Origin: Teredinibacter waterburyi
GTDB taxonomy: Bacteria; Pseudomonadota; Gammaproteobacteria; Pseudomonadales; Cellvibrionaceae
Direction: 5' to 3'
DNA: 64,000 nucleotides
Assembly (NCBI RefSeq): GCF_001922985.1
Contig: NZ_MRUH01000010.1
Location: 32,649 to 96,648 of the forward strand
The notes under the pieces were generated by a model that made no database searches, was not told the DNA's origin, and saw nothing but the letters and a program-made list of their open reading frames with translations. Numbering within the stretch: the first letter of the stretch is position 1; every line of letters begins with the position of its first letter. Below are positions 35,541-46,329 of the stretch, piece by piece. A program made the position numbers and the translations under genes.

Positions 35541-35861
35541 AGGGGCGATCTTATCTTGATGAGGCAAATCCATAATGCGCTGGCGGCCGCCTATAGGCTA
35601 ATCGTGATTGATCGGGGTGTCTGTTCGCACTCCCCGTCAGAACTATACGGTGTAAAGCGTTAAGCACTGATTTCTGCAGGATATAAGAGCTTTGACCTAG
35701 AGTGGTTAATCTTATCGATAACAGAACAAAAGCCTCAAAAACTGGATTTATTGTTGCCACTTTCACCGAGAATGTTTATAAAATCGATGTTCCCTTTTTT
35801 GTGCGAACTTTGGCGCGTAAAAGGTCTTTATCTTAATTAAACTAAACTCTGAGGCAATATC
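35541..35861. other. Intergenic region beyond the IS remnant, 321 bp
   Basis: It holds an imperfect GC-rich hairpin around 35613-35640 and the promoter and ribosome site (gaggcaatatc before 35862) of the BON-LysM gene. The short minus-strand reading frame here has no supporting features. Confidence 0.4.
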
Positions 35862-36362
35862 ATGGGACTTTTTTCGTTTGTAACCGACGCTGGTGGAGCA
35901 CTGGGCAGTAGTATCTACGATATGCTGAACGATGATGAGGATATAAACAAACCTGCGACGATATCGCCAGAGCGTATGAGTGAGATTCGTACTAAAGGTA
36001 TGCGCCAGGCGTTGGATGAGGAATTTGGTGACACCGTGAGTAACGTTGTCGTTGCGGTAAATGTCGATGCGGTTACCCTTACCGGCACTATCGCTGATCA
36101 GGAAACCTGTGAAAAAGTAACCTTGTCGGCTGGAAATCGTCATGGGATTACCTCGGTAGATTGTCAGATTGAAGTTGAACAAACTGCCCCAGAAGCGGTT
36201 TTCTACACGGTTAAACCCGGTGATTCACTGTCTAAAATTGCCAAGGAAGTCTACCAAAATGCCGGTAAGTACGGGCTAATATTTGAAGCTAACAAGCCTA
36301 TGCTAACCGATCCTAATAAAATCTACCCAGGCCAAACGCTGCGTATTCCGCCGTTATCTTAA
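35862..36362 (+). CDS. kbp: Kbp/YgaU-like BON and LysM domain protein
   Basis: A 166-residue protein similar to E. coli Kbp (YgaU), a cytoplasmic K+-binding protein. A BON domain lies at about 50-110 (NVVVAVNVDAVTLTGTIADQETCEKV) and a LysM domain at about 115-163 (YTVKPGDSLSKIAKEVYQNAGKYGLIFEANKP, ending YPGQTLRIPPL). No signal peptide is present, in line with Kbp. Shine-Dalgarno gagg lies 7 bases before the ATG. The YidB-like gene begins 61 bp downstream on the same strand, so they are probably co-transcribed. A role in osmotic or potassium response is by analogy. Confidence 0.88.
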   Translation: MGLFSFVTDAGGALGSSIYDMLNDDEDINKPATISPERMSEIRTKGMRQALDEEFGDTVSNVVVAVNVDAVTLTGTIADQETCEKVTLSAGNRHGITSVDCQIEVEQTAPEAVFYTVKPGDSLSKIAKEVYQNAGKYGLIFEANKPMLTDPNKIYPGQTLRIPPLS

Positions 36363-36423
36363 ATTTACCTTGGGCTAGAAATACGCATAGCGATACAGAC
36401 AGAAAAATATTGAGGATATAATC

Positions 36424-36846
36424 ATGGACTTGTTAGATGTTGCAGCAAAACTCTTTATAAGCAAAATGGGATCGTCCGGAAGTGGTTTAGACGTATCCAA
36501 AGTGATCGGCGGCCTATCGGGATTATTACCGATGACCGATGGTAAGTTAGATTTGGGTTCTATCGTTGGGCTGCTCAGTAAAAACAAAAACCTAGCGTCG
36601 CTAGCCGCGTCTTGGCTTGGCGATGGTGGAAACTCCGCATTTTCACCCAGTGATGTTTTGGGGCTATTAGGTGAAAGTAAAGTTAAAGGCTTCGCACAAT
36701 CACTAGGCTTAGATCAAGACGCCGCAACCGGCGGTTTAGCGCAAATGATTCCAGATTTGATCGATAGCAATAGTAAGGGTGGTGCACTCTTAGATATGGC
36801 AAAAGAATCGCTTGGGAAAAAATTGCTAAAAGGGTTCTTTTCTTAA
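36424..36846 (+). CDS. YidB-like DUF937 protein (second copy)
   Basis: A 140-residue DUF937 protein, Gly-, Ser- and Leu-rich, with the family pattern SKVIGGLSGLLP, SWLGDGGNSAFSPSDVLGLLGESKVKGFAQSLGLD and a C-terminal helix. It is a paralogue of the protein at 23399-23815. The start has a GAGGA ribosome site. It follows the Kbp-like gene by 61 bp, and a terminator lies 53 bp after its stop. The function of the family is unknown. Confidence 0.82.
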   Translation: MDLLDVAAKLFISKMGSSGSGLDVSKVIGGLSGLLPMTDGKLDLGSIVGLLSKNKNLASLAASWLGDGGNSAFSPSDVLGLLGESKVKGFAQSLGLDQDAATGGLAQMIPDLIDSNSKGGALLDMAKESLGKKLLKGFFS

Positions 36847-36898
36847 GTTGAAGTGTTAATTGCCTTTTTCGACGCTAAAACAAGCGTTATAGCCTGTG

Positions 36899-36930
36899 AA
36901 AACCTCAGCTCTAACGGGTTGAGGTTTTTT
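36899..36930. terminator. Bidirectional terminator between the YidB-like gene and topB
   Basis: Arms aaaacctca (36899-36907) and tgaggtttt (36920-36928) form a 9-bp stem with a 12-nt loop and A/T tracts on both sides. It sits between two converging genes. Confidence 0.8.
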
Positions 36931-36959
36931 ATTGCCGGTAGATTTTGTGTTGAAATAAT

Positions 36960-38999
36960 TCAGTTGGTTGCAGTTTTCTTTTTAGCTGCGGGACTGTTTT
37001 TAGAGTAGGGCTTCTTTTTAGCGGTCAATATCGGTTTTTTCCCGCGTGCTTTAAACGTTGGCGATTTCGCTTTTATGCCCTTAAGTGCGCTGGGCAATAC
37101 GGCCTGACTTTGGCTGATAAGTTGGTAAAGGCTTGAGGTTAGTGGAGCCATAAAGTCTGTATAGCTGGCTTCCTTTTGACTTATGGCATTGAGTGTGGCC
37201 TCCCAGCGCGCGGTCATATCTGGTGTAGCTGCGCTGTTCGGGAGGCTTGCAATCAAACCTCGCGCGGCTTCGGTGGACTGAATTTGCTTACCAAAACGCA
37301 CAAGAAAATTACGCTTAAATAACAAATCCAATATTCCCGCCCTAGTGGCTTCGGTGCCCAAACCATCGGTTTCCTTCAATATTTTACGAACCGCTGGGTC
37401 GTGAACATAACGCGCGATACCGGTCATGGCCGCGAGTAAGCTTGCATCGGTAAAACGTTTCGGTGGCTGGGTAGCTTTCTCCAATAGCTCTCCGTGAGAG
37501 CAGTGCAGTGTATCGCCATGTTTGAGAGCGGGAAGATGGGTTGTGCTGAATTCTTCTTCGCTGTTTATAGCTGAATTTTTATTTCCACTTTTTGCGGCGT
37601 TAGGAGCTTTTTGCCCTGCAACTTTGTCGGTGGAGCGATTAGACTCGAACAGTGCCTTCCAGCCGAGTTTGCGCGTAACACGTGCCTTGGCTACAAACAC
37701 TCCGCCGCTAATTTGTAGGTTTAGGGTTGTTTCACTGTATTCCCACTTGGGGTAAAACTGAGCGATATATTGGCGGGCGATCAATTCGTAGATGGTCGTT
37801 TCCTGCGGACTTATACCAGTACCGGCTTTTTTGAGCGTCGGGATAATCGCATGGTGTGCGTCGACCTTACTGTTGTTCCAGGCTCTAGATTTAAGTTTGG
37901 TATTCGCCGTTTGCACTGCCGAGGTTAATGACGAGCTATTGGCTTCGATTGCAGCCAGAACCTGTTGTGCTTGAAGATAATGTTCAGTTGGTAAATAGCG
38001 GCTATCGGAGCGAGGGTAGGTAATTAGCTTGTGGCGTTCGTATAGCGTTTGACAAAGGTCGAGGGTTTGCTTGGGGCTATAGCCGAAGCGTTTTGCAGCA
38101 TCTATTTGTAGCGATGAAAGGTTGTAAGGTAGTGCTGCGGCTTGACTCTTCTTCACTTCGGTTAAAGAGGTCACCGTTGCGGGGCTATCGGCAATACGCG
38201 CTATGACATTGTTGGCCAGTGCTTTATTCAATACCCGCCCGTCGGAATCCATATAGGGTTGGCAGGCGTCGCTCGGTTGCCAGCGCGCGCAAAAATGTTC
38301 TCCGGATGCTGTTTCTAGGTGGGCATCCACTTGATAGTAAGGTTTGGGGACAAAACACTCAATTTCGCGGTCGCGGTGTACCACTAGCCCCAATATTGGT
38401 GTTTGAACACGGCCAACTGAGAGCAGCCCTTGGTAGCCAACCTTACGCCCCTGTAGGGTGTAGGCGCGGGTCATGTTAATACCGTACAGCCAATCGGCTC
38501 TAGAGCGAGCCAGCGCCGAGCGTGATAGTGAGGCGAAGTCGCTATTGGGCCGCAATTGATTTAACGCTCGAGATACCGCGGCGACGTTCATGTCGCTAAT
38601 AAGGCAGCGTTGGACTGTTGCGCGTTTGGCGCGACTGACGCCGAGAAAATCAATAACCTGATCGACAAGTAGTTGTCCTTCACGGTCGGGATCTCCAGCG
38701 TGTACCAATGTGTCTGCCTCTCCTACCCATTTTCGCAATACGCTCAATTGCTTGCCGGTGCTAGCTTTGGGTTTTAGCTGCCACTGCTCTGGAACTATGG
38801 GCAAGTGTTCGAGACGCCATTGTTTATAAGCGCTGTTATAGGCTTCCGGTTCCGCTTGTTCGAGCAGGTGGCCTATACACCAGCTGACTACGTCGCCGTT
38901 GCCGACGCGAATAAACCCTTCGCCGCGTTGATGTGGCTTAGGTAGTGCATCGGCAATAGCGCGACCTAGACTCGGCTTTTCAGCGATATAGAGTTTCAT
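36960..38999 (-). CDS. topB: DNA topoisomerase III
   Basis: A 679-residue type IA topoisomerase that decatenates and relaxes DNA through a transient break in one strand. The TOPRIM domain has the acidic motif DPDRE at 103-107 and starts with MKLYIAEKPSLG. The active-site Tyr is Tyr328 in LITYPRSDSRYL. SVGRVQTPILGLV (195-207) and DGLGTEATRAGILD are further signatures. The tail is short, basic and Lys/Ala-rich, without Zn fingers, as in other TopB. It is transcribed alone, converging with the YidB-like gene. Confidence 0.95.
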   Translation of the reverse strand: MKLYIAEKPSLGRAIADALPKPHQRGEGFIRVGNGDVVSWCIGHLLEQAEPEAYNSAYKQWRLEHLPIVPEQWQLKPKASTGKQLSVLRKWVGEADTLVHAGDPDREGQLLVDQVIDFLGVSRAKRATVQRCLISDMNVAAVSRALNQLRPNSDFASLSRSALARSRADWLYGINMTRAYTLQGRKVGYQGLLSVGRVQTPILGLVVHRDREIECFVPKPYYQVDAHLETASGEHFCARWQPSDACQPYMDSDGRVLNKALANNVIARIADSPATVTSLTEVKKSQAAALPYNLSSLQIDAAKRFGYSPKQTLDLCQTLYERHKLITYPRSDSRYLPTEHYLQAQQVLAAIEANSSSLTSAVQTANTKLKSRAWNNSKVDAHHAIIPTLKKAGTGISPQETTIYELIARQYIAQFYPKWEYSETTLNLQISGGVFVAKARVTRKLGWKALFESNRSTDKVAGQKAPNAAKSGNKNSAINSEEEFSTTHLPALKHGDTLHCSHGELLEKATQPPKRFTDASLLAAMTGIARYVHDPAVRKILKETDGLGTEATRAGILDLLFKRNFLVRFGKQIQSTEAARGLIASLPNSAATPDMTARWEATLNAISQKEASYTDFMAPLTSSLYQLISQSQAVLPSALKGIKAKSPTFKARGKKPILTAKKKPYSKNSPAAKKKTATN

Positions 39000-39711
39000 T
39001 GCGCTAGAATACTGTTTTTAAATACAGTAGTCCATAGTGTGATAATTAAATCAATCGCAGCGATTAACATAATCTACATGGCTAGTGCGCAGGTAATGCT
39101 ATATCTTGCTAGACGGCAATTTCGCTGGCTGAGCGCTGGTGATGTTCTTTTTAGTTAAGAACATAGTTAAAAACAAAGTTAAAAATGCCCCAAGATCAAC
39201 AGCGACCTATACTAATATAAAATATAGATGCCGGTTACATATAGCGCAGTGAAATTAGGGTGTCGCTTTAAGTGTGTGAGGATCATTTATGCGCCATTAT
39301 TATTTTATTGAATGGTCGCCCTGTTGATTTTTTGAACGCTTTGGACAGATACTTACAGATTAATTCTGGTTGCTACTCGTTTTGGATAACCCTCAAAAAT
39401 AATTAAATAAAAATCGGGGCGTATCGGAGCTAGGCGATTAAAGCAATTACCGAATCACTTAATTTACAGTTTCTGCTCAAGCGCGGGCTTACGTGCTTGA
39501 ATTTGTGTGTTTGTCGCCCTTTGGTTTCAGGCGCATATTTGTTTCTCAGCTGTCCACAAATAAGAAAAAGATAGCGAGATACAAGGCAGCATGGTCTACA
39601 TCGGCTCTCTTTTAAGAGGTTCGTACAACGACCATCAGGACCAGGCCATGTTTTGGCCTGCTTTCAGGGAATAAGCAACCTAATCACTTAAAACAAGAAA
39701 GGATAATCAAC
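39000..39711. other. Long 5' region of the LPMO gene, 712 bp
   Basis: No gene is evident. It contains an 8-bp hairpin (39142-39149 with 39157-39164, atgttctt), an AT-rich stretch around 39220-39250 and, 52 bp before the LPMO start, a 7-bp hairpin (caggcca at 39642-39648 with 39654-39660). A good AAAGGA ribosome site precedes the ATG at 39712. The length suggests a regulated promoter with an untranslated leader, but no known riboswitch was recognised. Confidence 0.45.
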
Positions 39712-40947
39712 ATGTTTGCTTCCAGAGTATTAAAAACTACGGCTGCACTTGCCCTGCTAGGTTATGCCGGCATGGCTTTCAGCCACGGATACATTGAGTC
39801 TCCCCCATCGCGTCAGCAGCATTGTGGCGTAGAAGTAAAGCCGGATAACCGGTCTAGTAACAAGTGTGATGATGCGTTTGATAGCTACGGTGGTCAAAGC
39901 TCGCATTGGTACAACTTCATGAGCGTTGTTGCTCACAATGAAGGCCGCAAAGTTGTAAAAAGTACAACCAACGTGTGTGGTTTTGACGGTGAAAACTTTA
40001 ACCCAGCACCTTGGGATACCGCCGCAAATTGGCCAACGTCCTCAATGAGTGGCGGCAACCAGACTTTCACTTGGAACATCACTAATGGTCCACACTTTAG
40101 CGATACCAAAGAACTCGTTTTTTGGATTACTAAGCCTGGCTTTAGTTTTGATGAAAACCGTGTACTGACTTGGGCTGATTTCGAAGACCAGCCTTTCTGT
40201 GATCGTCAGGTTGGTAGTATCTCAATGAATGAAGGTGCTGGCCTGTTGTCTGCAACCTGTAATGTGCCTAGCCGTTCAGGTCGTCACGTTATTTATGGTG
40301 AGTGGGGCCGTGATCCAGCGACCTACGAGCGCTTCTTTAGCTGTGTTGACGTAACCTTTGGTGGTGGCGGTAATACTTCTAGCTCGTCTTCAAGCAGCAG
40401 CTCTTCTTCAAGCAGCAGTTCGTCTTCAAGCAGCAGCTCGTCTTCAAGTAGCTCGTCTTCAAGTAGCTCGTCTTCTAGCAGCTCATCTTCATCGTCTAGC
40501 TCTTCCAGTACTTCTGGCGGAACTTGTACCGAGCAGTGTAAATGGTATCAAGACGACCCACGTCCACTATGTCAAAACCAAGCTAGCGGTTGGGGCTACG
40601 AGAATGGCCAAAGCTGTATCGGTCGCACTACTTGTGAAAGCCAGAGCGGTAGCGGTGGCGTGATTAGCTCTTGTGGTACTAGCAGCTCAAGCTCGTCTAG
40701 CTCAAGCAGTTCTTCTAGTTCTAGCAGCTCAAGCTCGTCTAGCTCAAGCAGTTCTTCTAGTTCTAGCAGCTCAAGCTCGTCTAGCTCAAGCAGTTCTTCA
40801 AGCTCGTCTTCTAGCACTAGTGGCGGTTCCGGTGGAACTTGTAGCTGGTACGGTTGGAACGTTGCTATTTGTCAAAATACCTCTAGCGGTTGGGGTAATG
40901 AAAACAACCAAACTTGTGTTTCTCAAGCCGCTTGTGATTCGCAGTAA
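39712..40947 (+). CDS. AA10 lytic polysaccharide monooxygenase with two CBM10 modules
   Basis: A 411-residue secreted copper enzyme that oxidatively cleaves crystalline cellulose or chitin. The signal peptide (1-24) ends in AFS and leaves His25 as the mature N-terminus (HGYIESPPSR), the first ligand of the copper histidine brace. His75 in SVVAHNEGRK is the likely second ligand. The catalytic domain runs to about residue 215, with paired Cys and WITKPGF. A serine-only linker (about 223-265) leads to a CBM10 (about 272-306, CKWYQDDPRPLC...GWGYENGQSC). A second serine linker leads to a C-terminal CBM10 (about 378-408, CSWYGWNVAIC...GWGNENNQTC). CBM10 favours cellulose; the substrate is therefore probably cellulose. 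A strong terminator follows. Confidence 0.93.
   Translation: MFASRVLKTTAALALLGYAGMAFSHGYIESPPSRQQHCGVEVKPDNRSSNKCDDAFDSYGGQSSHWYNFMSVVAHNEGRKVVKSTTNVCGFDGENFNPAPWDTAANWPTSSMSGGNQTFTWNITNGPHFSDTKELVFWITKPGFSFDENRVLTWADFEDQPFCDRQVGSISMNEGAGLLSATCNVPSRSGRHVIYGEWGRDPATYERFFSCVDVTFGGGGNTSSSSSSSSSSSSSSSSSSSSSSSSSSSSSSSSSSSSSSSSSSSSTSGGTCTEQCKWYQDDPRPLCQNQASGWGYENGQSCIGRTTCESQSGSGGVISSCGTSSSSSSSSSSSSSSSSSSSSSSSSSSSSSSSSSSSSSSSSSSSSSTSGGSGGTCSWYGWNVAICQNTSSGWGNENNQTCVSQAACDSQ
40681..40799 (+). repeat. 42-bp perfect tandem repeat in the second serine linker
   Basis: The 42-bp unit beginning agcagctcaagctcgtct occurs at 40681-40722 and 40723-40764, and for 35 bases from 40765. The copies are identical. 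Each unit adds 14 serine residues, so the linker can change length in frame. Confidence 0.9.
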
Positions 40948-41002
40948 TTGGATTGTCTAACGTGTCGTAAAGATGCGATTAAACACTTTAAGTGTTAACT
41001 TA

Positions 41003-41029
41003 CTAACCCAGCTTCGGCTGGGTTAGTTT
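41003..41029 (+). terminator. Intrinsic terminator after the LPMO gene
   Basis: A perfect 10-bp stem (ctaacccagc with gctgggttag) is capped by a ttcg tetraloop and followed by tttctt. Confidence 0.8.
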
Positions 41030-41069
41030 CTTATGGAATCGCTTAACTTAAATTTTCTCGGTAACCGTT

Positions 41070-41660
41070 ATGTCGAAAATTTCAATAAAAGCTCGGTGGA
41101 CTTTTGTTCTTGTTGCTCTAGTACTCGCGGCCATTTTTACTTCTTACATTTTTTCGAAACAGCCTGAGCCTGTATCCGCTGTCCCTGTCGTCTCGGTAAC
41201 CCCACCTATAAAAAAGCCATTGCAAGAAAAGCCTTCTTTACCCATTGAAAAACCCATTCAAAAGTTTGTAATTACCCAGTCAAATGTTGTCGATTCACCA
41301 CAAGAAGCTGAATTGACAGAAGAAATCGAAGACGAAATTATCGAAAAGAAAAAATTTGTGCTGTGTGAGCATATTATATCTGGCGTAAGTCAATATGAGT
41401 TTACCGGTGAAATCCGTATGACCAATAAAGGGTCGGAGTCTATTAACGGCTGGACTGTACACTGGGAATACGAAGATGGTGCGACCATTTTCGAATCAAC
41501 CGATGTGGCGCTTAGTGGTAATAACCCATACACAGGCGAATACTTATCGTGGAATACCGAAATCGCTCCCGGTAAAACTGTTAAGTTTTCATTTTCAGGA
41601 TTAAAGGGTGATGAAAACGCACCACTCGGTGTAAGAGTTAGCGGCGAGTTCTGTATGTAA
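41070..41660 (+). CDS. Membrane-anchored CBM2-like protein with Pro-rich spacer
   Basis: A 196-residue protein. An N-terminal transmembrane helix lies at about 10-28 and has no evident cleavage site. A Pro/Lys/Glu-rich spacer follows (about 32-95, VTPPIKKPLQEKPSLPIEKPIQ and an acidic stretch), like the periplasmic spacer of TonB. The C-terminal 100 residues are a CBM2-type beta-sandwich bounded by two Cys (LCEHI and GEFCM), with INGWTVHWEYEDG and YLSWNTEIAPGKTVKFSFSG. Two of the three exposed Trp that make the cellulose-binding face in typical CBM2 seem replaced (SQYEFTG and ATIFES). No catalytic domain is present. It lies 122 bp after the LPMO gene, behind its terminator, and on the same strand. 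The domain call is firm; the cellular role is unknown. Confidence 0.75.
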   Translation: MSKISIKARWTFVLVALVLAAIFTSYIFSKQPEPVSAVPVVSVTPPIKKPLQEKPSLPIEKPIQKFVITQSNVVDSPQEAELTEEIEDEIIEKKKFVLCEHIISGVSQYEFTGEIRMTNKGSESINGWTVHWEYEDGATIFESTDVALSGNNPYTGEYLSWNTEIAPGKTVKFSFSGLKGDENAPLGVRVSGEFCM

Positions 41661-41788
41661 GTATTCTGTAGATAAGACTAAGGCCTCGGCAAGTTTAGAT
41701 CCAAAGTTCTAAATTGGGGGGTATAACATTAGGCGCGACCAATACACATAATAAATAATAAATTCACTTAATCGCTTTGGGTCAGGAA

Positions 41789-43360
41789 ATGAAAAATAAA
41801 ACTAAACAACCGACATCTCGACAACACCAGCCTTTAGATAAACTCGTTTTTTACGGCACGGTAGTGATTACCGGTGCGGCTGTGATGATGGTTGAACTTT
41901 TGGGTACACGAATTATCGGACCTTTTTATGGTGTAAGCCTTATCGTGTGGTCATCTCTATTGTCGGTGAGTTTGTTGGCCCTATCTATGGGCTACTATGT
42001 AGGCGGCTATTGCGCCGATAAAATTACTTACTGGCGCTTGCCTCATGCCGTTATCTCGGCGGCTATTTTAATCGCGGTGATCCCCTTAATAAGTAAGCCC
42101 GTTCAATTGATGTTTGATGGTTTAGGTTTGCGTTTGGGAGCCCTTGCTAGTGCCTTCGTATTGTTTACGCCGTCGCTACTTTTTTTAGGTATGGCTGGCC
42201 CTTTCGTTATTCGTATGGCGACAGACCGTTTAGAAAATGTAGGCTCCACCGCGGGTAACGTCTACGCCATTAGTACCGTCGGTAGTGTGGTAGGGACTCT
42301 AATGTTGGGTTTTTATCTATTACCGTTATATGGAACGCATACTATTCTGTTGGTTTTGGCGCTGGTACTGCTTTGTCTTGCCGTTGCTTTATCGCTTTAT
42401 GAAAAGTCATTTATGACGACTAAGTACCCTGCGATGAAATGGGCTGGAGTGTCTGTGGTGTTGATTGCGGTATTAGCTTGGCAGATGTTTAGCGGTGGCC
42501 GTAATACCAAAGATGATAACTACCAAGTGCTGTTCGAACAGGAAACTCACTATGGCTGGGTGCGCGTTGTACAGCAGCAGGATAATGATATTCGCTGGCT
42601 GATGTCTGACGCTTCCACTATAGGTGCAGAGTATGTACCCACGGGAGTTGGTTTGTTGGGGTATCAGACCGTTGTACGTTTACTTCCGTGGTTCAATCCC
42701 AATGGAAAAAAAGGCCTATTAATTGGCTTGGGTGCGGGCCATTTGGTGAACGATCTCGCAAACTACGGGGTAGCAACCGATGCTATCGAAATTGATCCTG
42801 CGGTGGCCTATGCGGCGAACAAGTACTTTAACTTCAAGCCTACGGGGAAAGTTATTGTTGGTGATGCCCGCTATCAAGTTAGGCAGCTAAACGAAACCTA
42901 CGACCTAATTATTCACGACTGTTTTACCGGCGGCTCTGAGCCCATTCATTTGCTTAGTGAAGAAATGATGCTAGAGCTGAAAGCTAAGCTTAATCCCGGA
43001 GGTGTGTTGGCGGTTAATTTTGTTGGCTTTACCGATGCGGAGCGCTTGACCCCAGTGAAATCTGTCGCACGAACATTGGATTCGGTTTTTGCCCACCGCA
43101 AAACTTATGTACGTACCCCCGGAGAAGAGTTTAGTGACTACGTATTTGTTGTATCCGATACCGAATTAAATTCCGGCCAGCACCCAAATTCACAGCAGCC
43201 ACATCAATGGCTGTCGGAGCGAGAGGTAGCTATATCGGGAGTGGGGGGCGAGTTGATAACCGATGATTACAATCCGCTTGAGTATCTGCAAATTGCAAAG
43301 GCTGAGCACTATCGTAATGTCTTGATCGACCGAGTGGGTGAGTCCGTACTGTTTCGTTAA
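41789..43360 (+). CDS. Fused membrane / spermidine synthase-like methyltransferase-fold protein
   Basis: A protein of about 523 residues (TTG 41777 is an alternative start four codons earlier; an AGGA directly before ATG 41789 is too close to be a good ribosome site, so the start is unsettled). The first 230 residues hold six to seven membrane helices typical of the fused MFS/spermidine synthase-like family. The cytoplasmic C-terminal half is a Rossmann domain with GLLIGLGAGHLVND, TDAIEIDPAVAYAA and GDARYQVRQL, and DLIIHDCFTGGSEPIHLLSEEMM, matching the spermidine synthase fold. True aminopropyl transfer is not proven for these fused proteins. It is followed by a 400-bp gap before katG. Confidence 0.87.
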   Translation: MKNKTKQPTSRQHQPLDKLVFYGTVVITGAAVMMVELLGTRIIGPFYGVSLIVWSSLLSVSLLALSMGYYVGGYCADKITYWRLPHAVISAAILIAVIPLISKPVQLMFDGLGLRLGALASAFVLFTPSLLFLGMAGPFVIRMATDRLENVGSTAGNVYAISTVGSVVGTLMLGFYLLPLYGTHTILLVLALVLLCLAVALSLYEKSFMTTKYPAMKWAGVSVVLIAVLAWQMFSGGRNTKDDNYQVLFEQETHYGWVRVVQQQDNDIRWLMSDASTIGAEYVPTGVGLLGYQTVVRLLPWFNPNGKKGLLIGLGAGHLVNDLANYGVATDAIEIDPAVAYAANKYFNFKPTGKVIVGDARYQVRQLNETYDLIIHDCFTGGSEPIHLLSEEMMLELKAKLNPGGVLAVNFVGFTDAERLTPVKSVARTLDSVFAHRKTYVRTPGEEFSDYVFVVSDTELNSGQHPNSQQPHQWLSEREVAISGVGGELITDDYNPLEYLQIAKAEHYRNVLIDRVGESVLFR

Positions 43361-45961
<2,601 letters not shown>

Positions 45962-46329
45962 TTCACCGAGCAAGCGAAAATCCAACTAAAAGGGCGCCTA
46001 AATATAGGCGCCCTTTTTTTATTACCGTATATGCGATGCCTTGTATTTTGTCGCTTAGATCAGCCTTTTCGAAGCCAGATATATAGGCTGGAAGAAACCA
46101 TGCCAACTAGTATTCAAAACATGTAACCATTAAAGTATCTAGACCGACATAGCCTAACGAAAGACCGTCGAAGCGAAGCTATTTGAACTATATTTCGCTA
46201 AAGGGGAATCTGTGTGCTGTGGGGGCAGAAAATATTTAGAGTAGTAGCTAAAGAACTACCCCGAAGGGAATGTAGAAAATAATTAGTTGAACCTTACCAA
46301 AAGGTAAAAAGCAAAAGGGACGGATATCT
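45962..46329. other. Intergenic region, 368 bp
   Basis: It begins with the katG terminator. The rest is AT-rich and holds the promoter and an AAAGGGACGG ribosome site for the PAS-GGDEF-EAL gene. No other structure is supported. Confidence 0.4.
45991..46020 (+). terminator. Intrinsic terminator after katG
   Basis: A perfect 10-bp stem (agggcgccta with taggcgccct) has a 4-nt loop and is followed by seven T. Confidence 0.95.

Noticed and set aside
35763..36182. 139-residue minus-strand frame
   Set aside because: It overlaps most of the Kbp-like gene, which has clear BON and LysM motifs and a ribosome site.
39540..39711. Possible c-di-GMP riboswitch in the LPMO leader
   Set aside because: I looked for the conserved GEMM-I core and the tetraloop/receptor pattern and did not find them; only simple hairpins are visible.
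40596..40817. Minus-strand frame with repeated ELLELDELE
   Set aside because: Antisense of the LPMO serine linker; the pattern comes from the 42-bp tandem repeat.
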